Shown piece after piece: positions 25,456 to 34,967 of a stretch of DNA of 64,000 nt. Location of the stretch: positions 1 through 64,000 of the forward strand of contig JACKLV010000006.1 of NCBI GenBank assembly GCA_024235755.1, given 5' to 3'. Position 1 is the first letter of the stretch. Every line of letters starts with the position of its first letter. Under the pieces are notes generated by a model, which had not been told where the DNA came from, searched no databases, and saw only the letters and a program-made list of their open reading frames with translations. The position numbers and the translations under genes were made by a program. Origin of the DNA: Burkholderiales bacterium. GTDB taxonomy: Bacteria > Pseudomonadota > Gammaproteobacteria > Burkholderiales > Nitrosomonadaceae.

Positions 25456-27165
25456 TTAGCAAACCATTTCAACTGTTGACCTATCGCAGATATCCAGAAA
25501 ATTCGCAGCCAGAAAAATGAGCGCACCGGTGAACAGCAAATAGTACAGTGTCGGTATGATAGTCATGCGTATCACCTTCCCTTCCCGCCCCAGCAGGCCA
25601 ACCGTAGCGGAAGCAGCCACGACGTTATGCACCGCAATCATATTACCGGCAGCCGCACCGACTGCTTGCCCGGCAATCAGCAATGCACCGGACACTCCGA
25701 TCATTTGCGCCGTATCGAACTGGAATTGCGCCAGCATCAGATTCGATACCGTGTTGGAACCTGCAATAAACGCACCCAATGCACCCACTGCAGGCGCGAA
25801 AAACGGATAAAGCCCATCCACGCTAACGGCAACCCATTGCGCCATTGCCTGCGGCATGGAAGGCAAATCAGCCAGGTTGACATCGGAGTTAATCAGAATA
25901 CGCACCATGGGTATGGTGAAAAGCAACACAAATCCCGCCCCGAATATTGTCCGGGTCGACTCGTTTAGTGCAGACTTGATCGATTTGAATGGCATCCGGT
26001 ACAGAAAAAACGCCGCCAACACGACCAGTATCATAATACCGCCCGGCAAATACAAAAACTGAATACTGCCGGAAATATCTGCCTCTCCAAGTATACCGTC
26101 CCACTCCAGCGCCAAATGACTGCTTAACCAAGCTTTGATATCAGCATTGACTCGGGTCAATACCAGCAACATAACCAGTAACACATAAGGCAGCCATGCC
26201 GCCGTAATGGAAACGGGCGACCGTGAAACCAGGTTCTCCAGTTTGACTTCAATGTTGCCCAGCCACTCCGCTGGCCAGTCTTTTGCGTCTGAAAAACTCC
26301 AGTGTTGCCGTGGAATCAGGAAACCGGACCGGGCTGCCGGCACCACAATCAGCAAACCGGCCAAGGCGCCAACGATTGACGGAAACTCGGGCCCCAGAAA
26401 CACACCTGCAAGCGCGTAAGGTACGACAAACGCAAGCCCTGCAAAAATTGCAAACGGCGCAATTGACAATCCTTCTGCCCAGGATTTGCTGCGCCCGAAA
26501 AAACGGGTCAGCATCATACACATCAGCAAAGGCATCAGCAATCCGACCAGTGCATGAATGAGCGCAACTTCCAAAGTTATCAGGCGCTCAAATGCTTCCC
26601 AGTCTGAACCAGCGGCTATCAGTCTCTCGGTAATGTCAGCCTTATCCAGTCCGCCTGAGACACCTACAATGATGGGCGTGCCAACCGCACCGAACGATAC
26701 CGGCGTGGATTGCACCATCATGCCCACCATCACAGCCGCCATCGCCGGAAATCCAAGCGCCACCAGTAATGGTGCGATAATTGCCGCCGGCGTGCCGAAA
26801 CCGGAAACGCCTTCAATAAAACACCCAAACAGCCAGGCAACAATAATGACCTGGACACGGCGGTCCGGACTGATACTGAAAAAACTGTGCCGGATCGCCG
26901 TAATGGCGCCCGCATGCTTCAGGGTATTCAATAATAAGATTGCACCGAAAATTATCCACAGAATCGAACCTGTCAGAATCAATCCCTGCAGAGTCGATGC
27001 CATCACGCGATTGAGCGACATCTCCCATACCATCAAAGCGATACCGGCAGTTGTCATAAACACCACCGGCATTGCCCGCCGCGCGGGCCAATTCAAACCC
27101 ACCAGAAAAAATGCCGCCAGCAACAGCGGTAAAAAAGCGCATAGAGAAAGCAATAATTGATTCAC
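25456..27165 (-). CDS. lctP: L-lactate permease
   Basis: 569-aa LctP-family transporter in the inner membrane, taking up lactate (and often glycolate) with protons. Twelve or more hydrophobic segments are seen. Conserved motifs include FIEGVSGFGTPAAIIAPLLV, MMVQSTPVSFGAVGTPIIVG, and near the end FIAGSNTVSNLMLAQFQFDT and GAAAGNMIAVHNVVAASATV. A GGA-rich ribosome site precedes the ATG. It is divergent from lutABC across 145 nt, which fits joint control of lactate uptake and oxidation. Confidence 0.94.
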   Translation of the reverse strand: MNQLLLSLCAFLPLLLAAFFLVGLNWPARRAMPVVFMTTAGIALMVWEMSLNRVMASTLQGLILTGSILWIIFGAILLLNTLKHAGAITAIRHSFFSISPDRRVQVIIVAWLFGCFIEGVSGFGTPAAIIAPLLVALGFPAMAAVMVGMMVQSTPVSFGAVGTPIIVGVSGGLDKADITERLIAAGSDWEAFERLITLEVALIHALVGLLMPLLMCMMLTRFFGRSKSWAEGLSIAPFAIFAGLAFVVPYALAGVFLGPEFPSIVGALAGLLIVVPAARSGFLIPRQHWSFSDAKDWPAEWLGNIEVKLENLVSRSPVSITAAWLPYVLLVMLLVLTRVNADIKAWLSSHLALEWDGILGEADISGSIQFLYLPGGIMILVVLAAFFLYRMPFKSIKSALNESTRTIFGAGFVLLFTIPMVRILINSDVNLADLPSMPQAMAQWVAVSVDGLYPFFAPAVGALGAFIAGSNTVSNLMLAQFQFDTAQMIGVSGALLIAGQAVGAAAGNMIAVHNVVAASATVGLLGREGKVIRMTIIPTLYYLLFTGALIFLAANFLDICDRSTVEMVC

Positions 27166-27310
27166 CGGTATCCTTTCCTCTCAATACCTACAATAAATAA
27201 AGCCTGTGATTGAACTGGCTTATTCAACTCCAGAGGTTTCATTCATTTCAGATTAAACTTATCATTTGTTCAGACCGACCTTTGCATAACACGATACAAC
27301 GTAATTTCAC

Positions 27311-28087
27311 ATGAATCTTACACCCACAAACGCCAGTTCCAAACCGGATTCGGTTTATTTTTACGGTACTTGCCTGATTGACCTGCTGTATCCGCAAGCC
27401 GGCGTTTCCGCAGTGCATTTACTCAAGCGGGAAGGTGTTAACGTAATTTATCCGCAAGCGCAGACTTGCTGCGGACAGCCTGCATGGAATTCCGGATACC
27501 GCGATGAAGCACTGACAGTCGCCCGCGCACAGCTTGCGCTGTTTTCAAAGCCAATTCCCATTGTTGTTCCCTCGGCTTCCTGCGCGGGCATGATAAAAGT
27601 ACATTATCCCGAGCTATTTAACGCGCAACCGGATAAATCCAAAGCGCTGGATATTGCGGAGCGTACCTACGAACTGACTGAATTTCTGACTGATATACTG
27701 AATATCAACCTCACTGACTTGGGTGCGCCGGTAACTGTTGCAGTACATTCATCCTGCTCAGCGCGGCATGAAATGAAAGTGGCAGACCGGATCGATATAC
27801 TATTGGATCAATTGCACAATGTGACGCATGCCGAACCCGCCAACAAGGAAGAATGCTGCGGCTTTGGCGGAACATTTGCAATCAAGCAACCAGAAATTTC
27901 CGCAGCCATGGTGTTGGAAAAAGCGAAAGCGATTGAATACACAAATGCGCAGCGACTGATCGGACAGGACTGCGGCTGTCTGATGAACATCGGCTGTGCA
28001 TTGGAAAAACAGGGCCACACCATTACTCATCAGCATATTGCGAAATTTCTCTGGGACAGAACAGGTGGACCGCACCGTGACAACTGA
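27311..28087 (+). CDS. lutA: Lactate utilisation protein LutA (LldE), cysteine-rich Fe-S subunit
   Basis: 258-aa protein of the LutABC L-lactate dehydrogenase complex, carrying two CCG (cysteine-rich) domains. The first motif is QTCCGQPAWNSGY (near residue 55), the second KEECCGFGGTFAIK (near 180). YFYGTCLIDLLYPQAG at the N-terminus is typical. In LutABC this subunit passes electrons from lactate oxidation towards quinones. The gene ends 11 nt inside lutB. Confidence 0.94.
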   Translation: MNLTPTNASSKPDSVYFYGTCLIDLLYPQAGVSAVHLLKREGVNVIYPQAQTCCGQPAWNSGYRDEALTVARAQLALFSKPIPIVVPSASCAGMIKVHYPELFNAQPDKSKALDIAERTYELTEFLTDILNINLTDLGAPVTVAVHSSCSARHEMKVADRIDILLDQLHNVTHAEPANKEECCGFGGTFAIKQPEISAAMVLEKAKAIEYTNAQRLIGQDCGCLMNIGCALEKQGHTITHQHIAKFLWDRTGGPHRDN

Positions 28088-29495
28088 ATTTCGCAAACAC
28101 ATTCAACATGCGCTTACTCAGCGTGAAGTCCAGGCCAATACAAAAAACGTGGTCAACAGACTCAGAAACCACAGACGAGCCGCGTTGTCCGATCAAGCCG
28201 ATTGGCAGCGCTTGCGCAGGCAGAGTACGGCAATTCGCACCCATGCCGTCGACAAACTTCCGCAATTGCTGGAACTGCTCGAAGACAAGCTGACGCAAAA
28301 TGGCATCCGGGTACATTGGGCTGAAACGACAGAACAGGCAAACCAAATTGTGCTGACTATTATGCAGCAGCATAATGCTTCATTCGTTATCAAGGGCAAA
28401 TCGATGGTATCGGAAGAAATGGGGCTCAACCATTACCTGAAGGCGCATGGTATTGAATGCCTGGAATCGGATCTCGGTGAATTGATCATCCAGCTTGCCA
28501 ATGAACAACCCTCGCATATAATTGTTCCCGCACTGCACAAAAACCGCAAACAGATAGCCAGGTTGTTTCACACGTATTTTCCTGCAACGCCCTACACCGA
28601 AGACATTAACGCGCTGGCCCAGAGTGCGCGCCATTTTCTGCGCCATAAATTTGCGACTGCACCCGTGGGACTGACCGGTGTCAATTTTATGGTTGCGGAA
28701 ACCGGCACATTGTGTCTTGTTGAGAATGAAGGCAACGGCCGCATGTGTAGTTCAGTGCCTCCAGTCCACATCGCAGTCTCAGGCATCGAAAAAGTAGTAG
28801 AGCATTTGAGCGATGTACCGCCGCTACTTCGCATGCTTACACGCTCAGCAACGGGACAGTCGATTACAACATACTTTAATATGATCAGCAGTCCACGAAA
28901 ACCGGATGAAAAAGATGGCCCGCTTGAGGTGCATCTGGTGTTACTGGACAATGGACGATCACGTATTTACAACGATTTGGAATTGCGCGACACGTTGAAC
29001 TGTATCCGCTGCGGCGCCTGTATGAATCATTGCCCTATATACAAGCATATTGGCGGTCATGCGTATCAAACAGTCATTCCCGGCCCCATCGGCACAATAC
29101 TGGAACCACAAAAAAGTGGATTGAATTTGTATGGAGAACTGACCCAGGTCTCTACGTTATGCGGTGCATGCCGGGAAGTCTGCCCGGTTAGCATACCGAT
29201 CCCTAAAATCATTAACCGCTTGCGCTGGGAATATATACGCCAGAGCGCCTGCAATATACCCGGCGCAGGCTCAGGAAAGAAAAAAACAGAGGCCATTGTT
29301 TGGAAAATCTGGGCCTGGAGTTGTGTACACCCCGTTGTATATAACCGTATTGGCAGAACGATCACAAATATGCGCAGCTTGATTGGACGTATTCTGAAAA
29401 AGATATCCGCATGGACAGCTGTTCGCTCTACCCCCAAACTCACAAAAACCACCTTGCACGAACGTCTCAAGGCACTCAAAATTGAAGATAAATAA
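28077..29495 (+). CDS. lutB: Lactate utilisation iron-sulfur protein LutB (LldF)
   Basis: About 472-aa subunit with an N-terminal LUD domain and two [4Fe-4S] ferredoxin-type clusters: CIRCGACMNHCPIYKHIGGH and CGACREVCPVSIPIPKI. SMVSEEMGLNHYL and GVNFMVAETGTLCLVENEGN are conserved LUD motifs. I choose the GTG at 28077 because AGGTGG lies 8 nt upstream and it gives the usual family length; an open frame to 27996 has no better start. It overlaps lutA by 11 nt, and lutC overlaps its end by 14 nt. Confidence 0.93.
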   Translation: MTTEFRKHIQHALTQREVQANTKNVVNRLRNHRRAALSDQADWQRLRRQSTAIRTHAVDKLPQLLELLEDKLTQNGIRVHWAETTEQANQIVLTIMQQHNASFVIKGKSMVSEEMGLNHYLKAHGIECLESDLGELIIQLANEQPSHIIVPALHKNRKQIARLFHTYFPATPYTEDINALAQSARHFLRHKFATAPVGLTGVNFMVAETGTLCLVENEGNGRMCSSVPPVHIAVSGIEKVVEHLSDVPPLLRMLTRSATGQSITTYFNMISSPRKPDEKDGPLEVHLVLLDNGRSRIYNDLELRDTLNCIRCGACMNHCPIYKHIGGHAYQTVIPGPIGTILEPQKSGLNLYGELTQVSTLCGACREVCPVSIPIPKIINRLRWEYIRQSACNIPGAGSGKKKTEAIVWKIWAWSCVHPVVYNRIGRTITNMRSLIGRILKKISAWTAVRSTPKLTKTTLHERLKALKIEDK

Positions 29496-30135
29496 CGCTC
29501 GCAACAATATTCTGAATCGACTCAAAACATCACTTAAATCTGAATCAGAACCTGTGGCGCATGATGTGCCGGACTCTTTAGACTGGGGCGTCGATGATAG
29601 ATTACTTCATTTCAATAAACAGTTACAGGCCGCGAATGCGGAAGTTCACGATGCAACGAAGGATAATTGGCTGATTACGTTAAAACACATTTGCAGTACC
29701 AAGCGTTTAAAAAACCTACTGTTTTCACCTGCAACACCATGGGGCGCGCAAATTCTCGAAAGATCCTACGAATTTCCCACATTCAAACATTTTGATTATC
29801 CGATTGATGAATGGAAACCGGCTTTATTCGACGGTATCGATGCAGCTTTCACCAGTACGCATGGCGGCATCGCAGAAACCGGTACGATAATTTTATGGCC
29901 TGATACACATGAACCCCGTTTAATATCGCTTGTACCGCCTGTACATATTGCTCTAGTAGAGAAAACAGAAATTTACAGCACATTTGCAGATGCTTTAAAA
30001 ACACAGAACTGGATTAAAACAGGATTACCAACAAATATCCTTTTAATATCAGGCCCTTCTAAATCAGCTGATATCGAGCAAACATTGACCTATGGCGTTC
30101 ATGGGCCCAAAGAACTGGTAATTATACTGGTCTAG
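29482..30135 (+). CDS. lutC: Lactate utilisation protein LutC (LldG)
   Basis: 217-aa LUD-domain subunit of the LutABC complex. TSTHGGIAETGTIILWPDT, PRLISLVPPVHIALV and ISGPSKSADIEQTLTYGVHG followed by PKELVIIL are the family motifs. The frame begins with TTG at 29482, inside the end of lutB, with AAGG 9 nt upstream; no ATG is available near the expected N-terminus, so a TTG start with translational coupling is the best reading. Confidence 0.9.
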   Translation: MKINNARNNILNRLKTSLKSESEPVAHDVPDSLDWGVDDRLLHFNKQLQAANAEVHDATKDNWLITLKHICSTKRLKNLLFSPATPWGAQILERSYEFPTFKHFDYPIDEWKPALFDGIDAAFTSTHGGIAETGTIILWPDTHEPRLISLVPPVHIALVEKTEIYSTFADALKTQNWIKTGLPTNILLISGPSKSADIEQTLTYGVHGPKELVIILV

Positions 30136-30157
30136 CAAATGCAGAACACATCCCGAA

Positions 30158-30391
30158 TTACTTTTTTTTCAGAAAAAACACGAACTCCGTATCGATCTCT
30201 GACATAGCCAACAACCTGTTACCCGTTTGTTCAGCAAAAACCTGAATATCAATCTCTGCACCTGGATCGGTAGCAACAATTTTCAACACCTGCCCACTGG
30301 ACATACCAGCCAATGACTGCTTGGTCCGCAAAATTGGTAACGGACAAACCAGACCGCGCGCGTCCAACTCTTGATCAAATTCCTGCAACAT
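30158..30391 (-). CDS. TusA-family sulfurtransferase-like protein
   Basis: 77-aa protein of the TusA/SirA fold. ELDARGLVCPLPILRTKQSL carries the conserved CPxP motif with the persulfide-accepting Cys; the rest (VLKIVATDPGAEIDIQVFAE) fits the family. I start it at the ATG at 30389-30391, which gives the family length; the longer TTG-initiated frame to 30433 lacks a ribosome site. It is convergent with lutC, 22 nt apart. Whether it serves tRNA thiolation or another sulfur relay cannot be told; no TusBCDE gene is nearby. Confidence 0.85.
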   Translation of the reverse strand: MLQEFDQELDARGLVCPLPILRTKQSLAGMSSGQVLKIVATDPGAEIDIQVFAEQTGNRLLAMSEIDTEFVFFLKKK

Positions 30392-30519
30392 GGGATTAAC
30401 ATTATCTTTATGTTTATTTGAAAAAATTGCCAAAAAACTCGATAATACGGATTATTGTCAGATATTTCACATCAATCCGTGACAGAACCTGTCAAATATA
30501 AGAAGCCACGAACAATACT

Positions 30520-31152
30520 TCAATCCACCAGTCGGTTTTTTATCGCGTAACGAATCAGTTCTGAATTATTATTCAGCTTAAGCTTTTCCAAAATGCGCGA
30601 ACGATAAACACTGACTGTTTTAGGACTTAAAAACATCTCCGCGGAAATATCTGACAAAGTTTTACCAGATGCTATCAGACACAATGTCTGATATTCTCGA
30701 TCAGACAGTATGGTATACAGCGGTTGATCATTTCTGGTATTCACCGAATTGGCTAGCTCCTGTGCCAGAGCCGGGCTGACATATTTATCTCCTGAAGCCA
30801 CTTGGCGAATGGCTGTCACAAGTTGCGCAGGTGCGCTTTGCTTATTTAGATACCCTGCTGCACCTGCTTTCAAAGCACGAATGGCAAACTCATGTTCATT
30901 GTGCATACTTAACACCAAAATAGTCGAATTCGGCTTATCTTTCTTGATTTGCTTCAGCACATCAATACCGTTTCGATCCGGCAAGGAAATATCGAGTAAC
31001 GTAACATCGAAATCATGCTGACGGGCAATTTTGATGGCCTGAAACCCTGTCTCAGCTTCACCAGTGACTCTGATATCGTCTGTCTCGTTTAATATCTGCT
31101 TTAAGCCCTGACGGACGATCGCATGATCATCGGCAATCATCACATGTATCAT
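30520..31152 (-). CDS. Response regulator, NarL/FixJ family
   Basis: 210-aa regulator. The receiver domain has IADDHAIVRQGL at the N-terminus, the phospho-acceptor in VTLLDISLPDRNGIDVL (Asp near residue 54), VLSMHNE and YLNKQSAP. The LuxR-type helix-turn-helix is at about 146-205 (LSDREYQTLCLIASGKTLSD, then LSPKTVSVYRSRILEKLKLN). The start overlaps the stop of the upstream kinase gene as ATGA, so the two are coupled. The pair lies directly upstream of, and divergent from, fliC. Confidence 0.93.
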   Translation of the reverse strand: MIHVMIADDHAIVRQGLKQILNETDDIRVTGEAETGFQAIKIARQHDFDVTLLDISLPDRNGIDVLKQIKKDKPNSTILVLSMHNEHEFAIRALKAGAAGYLNKQSAPAQLVTAIRQVASGDKYVSPALAQELANSVNTRNDQPLYTILSDREYQTLCLIASGKTLSDISAEMFLSPKTVSVYRSRILEKLKLNNNSELIRYAIKNRLVD

Positions 31153-32726
31153 TGCTTTCTCCGATTATTAATCGTCATGAGACTAAGTTGATCGGCCTTA
31201 TAGCCAGACCTGAGATCTGGCACATCCATCGACTCATCTGTATAAGTAGGCTGCATTTCCTGGATAGGAATTAAAATACTGACCTTAGTACCTTTACCCG
31301 ACTCACTGGAAATACGAAAACTTCCCTTTAACTGTTGGCAGCGCTCATGCATTCCCCTGATGCCGTACGAGTCTTGTTTTTTCATATCCTGGGTGCTGAT
31401 TCCACATCCGTTATCCTGCACTTCCATAGCGATTTTTTCCTCAGCCTCAGTAAGACTGACCCACACATCGGTCGCTTGCGCGTGTTTTGAAATATTGGTC
31501 AATATCTCTTGAAATAGGCGAAAAATCGCTACTGACAGATCAGCATCCAGCAGAATTTCTTCTTCATCGCACGAAACATGGCATGAGATATTTGTGCGTC
31601 GACTGAATTCTTTGGCCTGCCACTGAACAGCTGCAACGATTCCGAAATCAAGTATTCCAGGACGAAGATCCATAGATATTCTGCGCGTACTATCAATGAC
31701 ATGGTCCACAAGACTCTCGATTATTGTTGCTTTTTTTTGATAAAAATCACTGTGACGCGGGGTTAAATCCATACATGGTACTAACTCGCATTTAATAGCT
31801 GTCAATGTACCGCCAATATCATCATGAATCTCGCGCGCAATGCGAGCTCGTTCGTGCTCTTTGACTTTCTGCAAATAAGAGGACAATTCAACCAACTGTT
31901 CTCGAGAATGCGCTATTTCTCTCTCTGCCAGTTTATTCCGTGTGATATTAATCATTATGCCACCCCATAAAATACCGCCATCAGCAGCCATTTTTGGTGT
32001 TGCACGCAGGCTAATCCATTTAATATCCGAATCCCCTTTGACCTGAATACGTCCTTCCCAATTTAGGGTTGACAGCTTTTCCGCAGATATTTGCAGCAGG
32101 CGTTCATAATTTTTTTTATCCTCAGGCAATATCAATCGTGAGAATAATGTTGCGTTAGACATCAGCATATGTGGAGACAAACCTAACAGAGTCTCGGATG
32201 CGTTACTCACATAAGGGAAACTCTCGTTCTGGTCAGGTGTCAACAAAAACTGAAAAACAACACCGGGAAGATTCGTCGTAATCGCACGAAAACGCGCTTC
32301 GCTTTTTTGCAATGCGACTTGTGTAATATTAATACGACGCGAATTTTCCGCTGCACGCAAACTGCGACGCACAATGGGCACCAGGCGCTTGAGATTCTTT
32401 TTTGCAACATAATCACAGGCACCCTTCTCCATCAATGTGATCGCCGCTTCTTCATCCTCTTGTTCAGATACAACTATCAATGGCACATCATGACCATAAT
32501 CCATTAATAATTGCAATATTTCATCAGCCTTGAGCTGCGGCACATTTGTATTCGACAGCACAATATCCCATACGCTTGTCCTAAGCGCCTTACGCAATTC
32601 TTGTGCTGTATTTATCCATGAAAAATTCAGCTGCAATCCACTTTGCGTAAGCGTATCGCGTATTTGATCTGCATCATCAGCAGAGTTTTCAACTGTCAAT
32701 ATTTTTAAAACTCTTCTTTTGATCAC
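31149..32726 (-). CDS. Hybrid sensor kinase: receiver-like, PAS, HisKA_3 (NarX/DegS type)
   Basis: 525-aa cytoplasmic kinase with no membrane segment. The N-terminal receiver-like domain (about 8-125) has Asn where the phospho-acceptor Asp should be (DIVLSNTNVPQLKADE), so it is probably not phosphorylated. A PAS domain follows (about 145-265), then HisKA_3 with the H-box ERARIAREIHDDIGGTLTAI (about 290-310), and a HATPase with DNGCGIS and YGIRGMHERCQQLKGSF. The start is a GTG at 32724-32726 with a weak ribosome site. Partner is the overlapping NarL-type regulator. Position next to the late flagellar genes suggests, but does not prove, a role in motility. Confidence 0.9.
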   Translation of the reverse strand: MIKRRVLKILTVENSADDADQIRDTLTQSGLQLNFSWINTAQELRKALRTSVWDIVLSNTNVPQLKADEILQLLMDYGHDVPLIVVSEQEDEEAAITLMEKGACDYVAKKNLKRLVPIVRRSLRAAENSRRINITQVALQKSEARFRAITTNLPGVVFQFLLTPDQNESFPYVSNASETLLGLSPHMLMSNATLFSRLILPEDKKNYERLLQISAEKLSTLNWEGRIQVKGDSDIKWISLRATPKMAADGGILWGGIMINITRNKLAEREIAHSREQLVELSSYLQKVKEHERARIAREIHDDIGGTLTAIKCELVPCMDLTPRHSDFYQKKATIIESLVDHVIDSTRRISMDLRPGILDFGIVAAVQWQAKEFSRRTNISCHVSCDEEEILLDADLSVAIFRLFQEILTNISKHAQATDVWVSLTEAEEKIAMEVQDNGCGISTQDMKKQDSYGIRGMHERCQQLKGSFRISSESGKGTKVSILIPIQEMQPTYTDESMDVPDLRSGYKADQLSLMTINNRRKQ

Positions 32727-32893
32727 TCAAATCTCGTCAAAAATTTTATTAAAACAATTTAACCCCCAAAAACAACATAAGGACATGAATAATAGATTAA
32801 TTTTTAAAAAATTACCTAAAATAATCAAAACTCTCCATTATCATTATAATCCAAAAAAACATACAAAAAATGCACTCAACAAGAACAAAATAC

Positions 32894-32920
32894 TTAATTT
32901 TACAAAAAGTCAACCGATTA
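32894..32920 (+). promoter_or_regulatory. Sigma-28 (FliA) promoter of fliC
   Basis: TTAATTTT (32894-32901), an 11-nt spacer and ACCGATTA (32913-32920) match the FliA consensus TAAAGTTT-N11-GCCGATAA at 6 of 8 positions in each box, with exact spacing. The predicted start is near 32928, leaving a leader of about 90 nt before the flagellin ATG, which has AAAAGGAG upstream. The rest of 32727-33017 is very AT-rich and holds no gene. Confidence 0.6.
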
Positions 32921-33017
32921 CTGCTACAACGATGGTTAATTACTTTCCTGGATTGCAGGATGAAGCCAACGTAACGTAATAAAACCATTTAATAAAGCAT
33001 TTAAAAGGAGAATTAAC

Positions 33018-34481
33018 ATGCCACAAATCATTAACTCAAATATTGCATCACTGAATGCTCAACGCAACTTAAACATGTCGCAAACCTCACTCAATACGTC
33101 TTTGGAACGTTTGTCTTCTGGCCTTAGAATCAACAGCGCTAAAGATGACGCAGCTGGTCTGGCAATTTCTGAAAGAATGACCTCACAAATTCGTGGTCTC
33201 AACCAAGCCGTACGTAACGCCAACGACGGCATATCTCTGGCGCAAACTGCAGAAGGCGCATTAGGTGAAATCGGCAACAATTTGCAACGAATTCGTGAAC
33301 TGGCAATACAATCTGCAAACGCCACCAACAGTGCAAGTGATCGTGCAGCGCTACAGGCCGAAGTCTCTCAATTAACATCGGAAATCTCCCGTGTTGCAAG
33401 CCAGACACAATTTAATGGTCTGAATCTACTCGATGGTTCATTTCTGAGTCAAAGCTTTCAAGTAGGCGCGAATGCCAACCAAACAATCGATGTCGCCTCA
33501 ATTGGTGATGCACGCGCTACAGCACTTGGCAGCAATATTTTAACAACTAATGGCACCGCTGTAGGCACCGCCACTGCAGCAGCAGCAGATGTCTCAGGTG
33601 GCAATGGTGTTACTGTGGAAGCTGATTTGGTGTTAACTACAAATAAAGGCGCTACAGGTGCAATCAGCTATGCTGTAGGATCAGATGCAAAAACTATCGC
33701 CGCAGCAATTAACTCCGCTGCTTCGAATATCGGAGTAACCGCGACAGCAAGCAATAGCGCAACGCTGGGCAACATTGGTTCTGCCGGCACCGTTACAATG
33801 ACATTAAATGGCAACTCCATTTCAGCAAATGTAACGGACACATCTGATTTAAGCGGTTTGGCTTCAGCAATTAACGGGTTGCAATCTCTGACAGGCGTAA
33901 CGGCGTCATTCGCAGATCCCGCAAACAAATCGGTTATTACATTGACAACAACTGACGGTAGAGACATAGCGTTACAAGACTTTAACAATTCAGGCGCAAC
34001 AAAAACCGCCGATTTTACTGCAGGCGTAACTACGAGAACGCTGACAGGTGGCGCAGCGACCGACTCTGCAATTGCCACGGGCACAGTTGAGCTATCTAGC
34101 TCCGCAGGCCAAATAACCGTTGGCAACGGAAACGCCGATGTGTTCGGAGCGACAACAAGTTCGTTTAACTCTGTTGCCACAATGGATATTTCATCAGCGG
34201 CAGGCGCGCAAACCGCAATTGAAACATTGGATTCCGCTTTGGCACAAATTAACAGCTCACGTGGTGACTTGGGCGCGATTCAAAATCGCTTCTCTTCAAC
34301 TATTGCCAACTTGCAAACAACCGCTGAAAACCTCTCAGCATCACGCAGCCGTATCCAAGATGCCGATTTTGCAGCGGAAACAGCCAACATGACTCGTGGT
34401 CAAATTCTGCAACAAGCGGGCACCGCGATTCTGGCGCAGGCAAACTCATTACCCAACAATGTTCTTTCGCTCTTACGTTAA
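33018..34481 (+). CDS. fliC: Flagellin
   Basis: 487-aa filament subunit. The N-terminal D0/D1 part (MPQIINSNIASLNAQRNLNM, then SSGLRINSAKDDAAGLAISE) and C-terminal D0 part (SRIQDADFAAETANMTRGQI to LPNNVLSLLR) are canonical. The central part (about 165-390) is a Thr/Ala/Gly-rich variable domain with flagellin IN-type segments. A strong AAAAGGAG precedes the ATG, a sigma-28 promoter lies upstream, and a clear terminator follows. First gene of the late flagellar cluster. Confidence 0.96.
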   Translation: MPQIINSNIASLNAQRNLNMSQTSLNTSLERLSSGLRINSAKDDAAGLAISERMTSQIRGLNQAVRNANDGISLAQTAEGALGEIGNNLQRIRELAIQSANATNSASDRAALQAEVSQLTSEISRVASQTQFNGLNLLDGSFLSQSFQVGANANQTIDVASIGDARATALGSNILTTNGTAVGTATAAAADVSGGNGVTVEADLVLTTNKGATGAISYAVGSDAKTIAAAINSAASNIGVTATASNSATLGNIGSAGTVTMTLNGNSISANVTDTSDLSGLASAINGLQSLTGVTASFADPANKSVITLTTTDGRDIALQDFNNSGATKTADFTAGVTTRTLTGGAATDSAIATGTVELSSSAGQITVGNGNADVFGATTSSFNSVATMDISSAAGAQTAIETLDSALAQINSSRGDLGAIQNRFSSTIANLQTTAENLSASRSRIQDADFAAETANMTRGQILQQAGTAILAQANSLPNNVLSLLR

Positions 34482-34506
34482 TCCACTAAGGTTAGAATAT
34501 TGAATA

Positions 34507-34544
34507 AAACACGGAATTATCAAACCGAAATTCCGTGTTTTTTT
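34507..34544 (+). terminator. Rho-independent terminator after fliC
   Basis: AACACGGAATT (34508-34518) pairs with AATTCCGTGTT (34529-34539), followed by a run of T to 34544. It lies 26 nt past the fliC stop and separates the highly expressed flagellin transcript from flaG-fliD. Confidence 0.85.
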
Positions 34545-34564
34545 AAATTTTAAGGAGTTATACC

Positions 34565-34930
34565 ATGGCAATTAATCATATTAATGAGGCAACAGGCAAC
34601 CTCTCCCAGCCATTGCTAACATTGCCACCTTCGCAAAATGTCCCGGCGGCAAACAGCAGAACTGCTTCTTCTACGCAGGTATCCAAGATCGAACAAAATA
34701 TTCAATCAGAAATTCCGATAGAGCAGGCCGCTGAAAAAATTAAAGAAACCGTTAATAACCTGGCTCAAAATCTACAGTTTTCCATAGATGAAGACACAGG
34801 CAAAACTGTTATAAAAGTTATGGACGTACAGACTCAGGAAATCATTCGTCAAATTCCATCTCAGGAAGCCATATCTATTGCGCGGACTTTGGATAAAGTT
34901 CAGGGTTTGTTACTGAATGATGAAGCTTGA
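34565..34930 (+). CDS. flaG: FlaG family protein
   Basis: 121-aa protein between flagellin and cap genes. The C-terminal FlaG domain is clear: LAQNLQFSIDEDTGKTVIKV, then IIRQIPSQEAISIARTLDKV. The N-terminal 50 residues are Ser/Pro/Gln-rich and disordered. FlaG proteins influence filament length in several genera. AAGGAG precedes the ATG. fliD follows 37 nt later. Confidence 0.9.
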   Translation: MAINHINEATGNLSQPLLTLPPSQNVPAANSRTASSTQVSKIEQNIQSEIPIEQAAEKIKETVNNLAQNLQFSIDEDTGKTVIKVMDVQTQEIIRQIPSQEAISIARTLDKVQGLLLNDEA

Positions 34931-34967
34931 ATCTTCATAAATATTTTTTACCGAACAGGGACAAAAA

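Noticed and set aside
32719..32979. 86-codon plus-strand ORF upstream of fliC
   Set aside because: It is AT-driven, rich in Lys and Asn, lacks a ribosome site and overlaps the flagellin promoter.
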